Below are positions 61,348-64,000 of a DNA stretch of 64,000 nt, in pieces. The position numbers and the translations under genes were made by a program. The stretch covers positions 30,093-94,092 of the forward strand of contig JBBCJR010000009.1 in NCBI GenBank assembly GCA_037190805.1, written 5' to 3'. Each line of letters begins with the position of its first letter. Position 1 is the stretch's first letter. The notes under the pieces were generated by a model. It made no database searches. It was not told where the DNA came from and saw only the letters and a program-made list of their open reading frames with translations. The stretch comes from JBBCJR01 sp037190805. GTDB lineage: Bacteria; Pseudomonadota; Alphaproteobacteria; Sphingomonadales; Sphingomonadaceae.

Positions 61348-61465
61348 CCGTCTTCCATTTGGTCGCTGTTCCGGGATCGCCGGCCAGACCTCGCACAACC
61401 CCGGCCGCCCAGACGGAGCGCGCCAGCATCGGCCATGCAGTCAGTACCGGCCTATTGATGGCTCA

Positions 61466-62830
61466 TCATTCAAGGGCGGCGAGGACGTCACGCCCGAAGC
61501 GGGTGATGTCGAACGCATCGATGCCGTCAGGATCGAAGCCGCGACGGACAACAACAACGCGCTTTGACGGAATGATTAGGACATATTGGCCGCGATTGCC
61601 GTCCATCATGTAGCTGCCCTCGGGCAAGCCCTGCTTCGGCCCGTAAAGCCAGAAGAAGGCACCATAACCCACCCCTTGCGGCTGGACAGCACCGGGCGTG
61701 GCGACAAAGCGCGACCAGCCTTCCGGCAGCAGCCGCTCGCCGTTCCAGACGCCGTCGTTCATGTACAGCAGCCCCAGACGGGCGAGATCGCGCGCGGTCG
61801 TCCAGATCTGGCTGGAAAGCACGAAATTGCCCTGCCAGTCGGTTTCCGCCGTGGTCCGGGTCATGCCGATCCGCCAGAACAGCTCCGCATAGGGAAAATC
61901 GACTGCCGCCTGACCGTCGCCCAGCGCCGCGCGCACGCTTCTGGCGGCCAGCAGGGTATCGTTATTGGCATAGCGGTAACGCGTGCCCGGCGCCGCCTCC
62001 AGCGGCATCTGCGTCGCCCACTGGGTGACCGAGCCGCCCCCGATATAGACCTCGTCGGTGCGACTGCCGGGACCGTTGGTCCACAGCCCGCTGTTCATAT
62101 GCAGAAGCTGGGCGAGCGTGATCGCCGCGCGGGGATCGCCCGGCTGACGCCATTCGGGAATATTGGCCGGCTGGTCGACGCGCACCAGCCCCTTTTCCAC
62201 GGCGCGACCGACGACGGTCGCAGTGATGCTCTTGGCGACCGACCAGGTCCGCTGCGGCGTGTGGAGATCATATCCGGGCCGATATTGCTCGGCGACGATC
62301 CGGCCGTCCTTGACGATCACCACCGCCGTCGTCTTCGTCCGCTCGCCATAGGGCTGGCCCTCGAACACCCTGCCGACCGTCCGCGCCAGAGCCGTCGGCG
62401 TCTTTGCCGCAGCGCCGGCATCGCCATCGGGCCAGCGTCGACCATCCGTGTCGGTGGGCCGCGCCACCGTCAGCTTCGGCAAGGTGGCGATCGCATCGGC
62501 GCCCGCGCCGATCGGCAGCTGGGTACATCCCAGGCCGGGGCGCCAGGCAGCGATCCGCGGTGGCAGACGGTCATCGAAGGCGACGCTGACGATGCGCCTT
62601 TCCCGATCGATGTCGACCGGCAGGCCGCGGACCGTGTCCTGATACTGGGTGTAGATACCCTCCAGATCGTCGGCCGCGATCTCCTCCAGCGTTCGTCCGG
62701 CGTTGAACACGCCGCTGCAGACGAAGGCACTTTTATACCCTGCCGCCAGCGCCCGGTGATGGGCATCCTCCTGAGCCTGCGCCGCGATCGGCACCGCAGC
62801 CAGCACCAGCGTGACGAAAACCGATCGCAT
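61466..62830 (-). CDS. Secreted serine hydrolase (beta-lactamase/class C family)
   Basis: A 454-residue protein: signal peptide (AQA-Q near 20), about 120 N-terminal residues without known motif (includes a CSG), then the class C fold with SVAKS (SxxK, near 230), YRYANND (YxN), and ILIIPSKRVVVVRRG-type C-terminal strands; HTG-like KTG motif is replaced. Related to the left-edge serine hydrolase. Probably esterase or amidase in the periplasm. ATG at 62830 follows GGGAGGGG. Divergent from the exported SDR gene; the 169-bp gap contains a partial dyad GGTAGGACGTTCCCACC. Confidence 0.85.
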   Translation of the reverse strand: MRSVFVTLVLAAVPIAAQAQEDAHHRALAAGYKSAFVCSGVFNAGRTLEEIAADDLEGIYTQYQDTVRGLPVDIDRERRIVSVAFDDRLPPRIAAWRPGLGCTQLPIGAGADAIATLPKLTVARPTDTDGRRWPDGDAGAAAKTPTALARTVGRVFEGQPYGERTKTTAVVIVKDGRIVAEQYRPGYDLHTPQRTWSVAKSITATVVGRAVEKGLVRVDQPANIPEWRQPGDPRAAITLAQLLHMNSGLWTNGPGSRTDEVYIGGGSVTQWATQMPLEAAPGTRYRYANNDTLLAARSVRAALGDGQAAVDFPYAELFWRIGMTRTTAETDWQGNFVLSSQIWTTARDLARLGLLYMNDGVWNGERLLPEGWSRFVATPGAVQPQGVGYGAFFWLYGPKQGLPEGSYMMDGNRGQYVLIIPSKRVVVVRRGFDPDGIDAFDITRFGRDVLAALE

Positions 62831-62999
62831 GCCATCCCCTCCCTTTTGTCGACCCTTCGGCAATCGCCGATCCGGCGCTTTCACATATTGGTAGGACGTT
62901 CCCACCGCCTCGGACACCCTTCACAGCGACGACGGGCGCAAATTGTCTTCCGCCCCACGCCAACCTATGGTTCGTCCCTGGTCCAGAGGGAGTGAAGCC

Positions 63000-63899
63000 A
63001 TGCGTGCCCTGCTTTCGACACTGCTTGCCACACTGACGATGCTGATTGCCACTCTGGGCGCTCCAGTCGCGGCCCAGCCGCTCTCCTATGCCGGCAAGAC
63101 CGTGCTCGTCACCGGTTCAACCGACGGCCTGGGGCAGGCCATCGCCCGGTCCCTCGCTGCCCAGGGCGCACATGTCATTGTCCACGGCCGCAATGCCGAG
63201 CGCGGGCAGGCGCTGGTCGAGGAAATCACGAAGTCGGGCAAGGGCTCGGCATCCTTCTACGCCGCCGACTTCGCCTCGCTGGATGCGGTGCGCGCCTTCG
63301 CCGATCGGATCGCCAGGGATTATCCCAAGCTCGATCTGCTGGTGAACAATGCCGGCCTGTCGCTGACAGGGCGTCCACGGGGCACCAGCGCCGACGGGCA
63401 CGAGTTGCAGTTCGCCGTAAACTATCTGGCTGGTTGGGTGCTGGTGAACAAACTGCGTCCGAACCTCGCGGCGGCCGCGCCCTCACGCATCGTCAACATC
63501 TCCTCGATCGGTGCCAACCCGATCGATTTCGACGACGTCATGCTGGAAAAGCCCGAAGCCTATCTGCGCGGCTACGGACAGAGCAAGCTGGCGCAGGTGA
63601 CCATGACCGTCGCCCTCGCCCCGTCTTTCGCCAAGCAGGGCATCACCATGATCTCGCTGCACCCGGCGACGCTGATGAACACCACCATGGTTCGCAAGGC
63701 GGGTCGGGACCCGATGACCAGCGTCGATCAAGGCCGCGACCATGTCATGTCGCTGATCAACGCCCCGACGCTTGAGCCGGGCGCCTTCTATGTCGACGGC
63801 AAGCCGGTCCCGCCCCGCGATCCGCAACCGAACGACCCCGCCGCCCAGAAGCGCCTGATCGACCTCAGCACCCGCCTGACCGGCGTCGCGCTGCAATAG
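63000..63899 (+). CDS. SDR-family oxidoreductase with an N-terminal signal peptide
   Basis: A 299-residue short-chain dehydrogenase. VLVTGSTDGLGQAIARSLA is the TGxxxGxG NAD(P) motif, LLVNNAG the NNAG motif, IVNISSIG the catalytic Ser strand, and YGQSK the YxxxK motif, so all catalytic residues are present. The first ~25 residues (LLSTLLATLTMLIATLGAPVAAQ) form a classical signal peptide, unusual for an NAD(P) enzyme. GAGGGAGTG lies before the ATG. An export route or a membrane-anchored role on the cytoplasmic side are both possible. Substrate unknown. Confidence 0.8.
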   Translation: MRALLSTLLATLTMLIATLGAPVAAQPLSYAGKTVLVTGSTDGLGQAIARSLAAQGAHVIVHGRNAERGQALVEEITKSGKGSASFYAADFASLDAVRAFADRIARDYPKLDLLVNNAGLSLTGRPRGTSADGHELQFAVNYLAGWVLVNKLRPNLAAAAPSRIVNISSIGANPIDFDDVMLEKPEAYLRGYGQSKLAQVTMTVALAPSFAKQGITMISLHPATLMNTTMVRKAGRDPMTSVDQGRDHVMSLINAPTLEPGAFYVDGKPVPPRDPQPNDPAAQKRLIDLSTRLTGVALQ

Positions 63900-63964
63900 C
63901 GGGCCAGACAGCCGGACCCGATGGGATTGGTTGGGCAAGCCGTTCGGCTCCCGTGATTAAAAAA

Positions 63965-63992
63965 GGCGGCGGCCGGGTGTCCGGCCGCCGCC
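63965..63992 (-). terminator. Rho-independent terminator for a gene beyond the right edge
   Basis: GGCGGCGGCCGG-GTGT-CCGGCCGCCGCC, a 12-bp perfect stem. On the minus strand it is followed by six T residues, the proper polarity for a leftward transcript coming from outside the window and converging on the SDR gene. Confidence 0.8.
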
Positions 63993-64000
63993 GTTGATTA

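Overview
The window is high-GC chromosomal DNA of an alphaproteobacterium, most probably a sphingomonad (Sphingomonas/Sphingobium/Rhizorhabdus type). The evidence is a tetrahydrofolate-dependent vanillate O-demethylase (LigM) locus, large TonB-dependent receptors, an EipA/DUF1134 protein and the general gene style. No rRNA genes or CRISPR arrays are seen. Two tRNA genes are present: tRNA-Leu(CAA) and tRNA-Ser(GCT).

Left region (1-14.3 kb). A truncated serine hydrolase, a secreted amidohydrolase, two small proteins, a threonine-synthase-like enzyme and an FAD enzyme lead into a CoA-thioester catabolic cluster: a FadB-like bifunctional enzyme, an AAHS-type MFS transporter, an acyl-CoA dehydrogenase, a family III CoA transferase and a LysR regulator. 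The cluster is partly decayed. It holds a glutaryl-CoA dehydrogenase gene reduced by a large in-frame internal deletion, a frameshifted and internally deleted IclR regulator, and a serine-recombinase tail fragment. Two 109-bp imperfect direct repeats bracket the cluster and the right-hand one lies beside tRNA-Leu.

Lignin/C1 region (14.4-21.8 kb). purU-folD-folB diverges from ligM-metF, followed by a MarR gene (DesR-like), pobA and pobR. LigM would move the methyl group of vanillate or 3-O-methylgallate onto tetrahydrofolate. MetF and FolD would oxidise the methyl-THF to formyl-THF and PurU would release formate and regenerate THF. PobA feeds 4-hydroxybenzoate into protocatechuate. A perfect inverted repeat in the purU/ligM gap is a good operator candidate.

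Middle region (21.9-47.4 kb). Housekeeping and metabolic genes: RluB-type pseudouridine synthase, RsmD, flavin reductase, ROK kinase, enoyl-CoA hydratase, 3-hydroxyisobutyryl-CoA hydrolase. A complete Opp/Dpp-type ABC importer with a fused double ATPase and a MarR gene comes next, then a ZnuD-like TonB receptor, DUF1328, Dps, a beta-barrel protein, a ligase-associated DNA repair set (exonuclease, Lhr-like helicase, PdeM) with no ligase between them, a Fur-box-controlled micro-ORF, a methyltransferase, DUF535, EipA and UDP-glucose dehydrogenase.

Island (47.54-54.09 kb). A roughly 6.5-kb AT-richer element sits in the 3' end of tRNA-Ser(GCT), with a 15-bp att duplication and 28-bp repeats that look like integrase arm sites. 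It carries a PIN-like nuclease candidate, a strongly foldable GC-rich intergenic block, a secreted PDZ protein, a serine recombinase with a res-like upstream region, a secreted protein of unknown function, an HUH Rep-like protein next to a very AT-rich 0.5-kb stretch, an AlpA regulator and a P4-type tyrosine integrase. It matches no element I can name and is the best candidate here for something undescribed.

Right region (54.4-64 kb). A small HTH protein, a large TonB receptor, a secreted amidohydrolase, an amidase and a serine hydrolase lie on the minus strand, with an exported SDR-family protein diverging from them. The set suggests uptake and hydrolysis of an amide or peptide-like compound.
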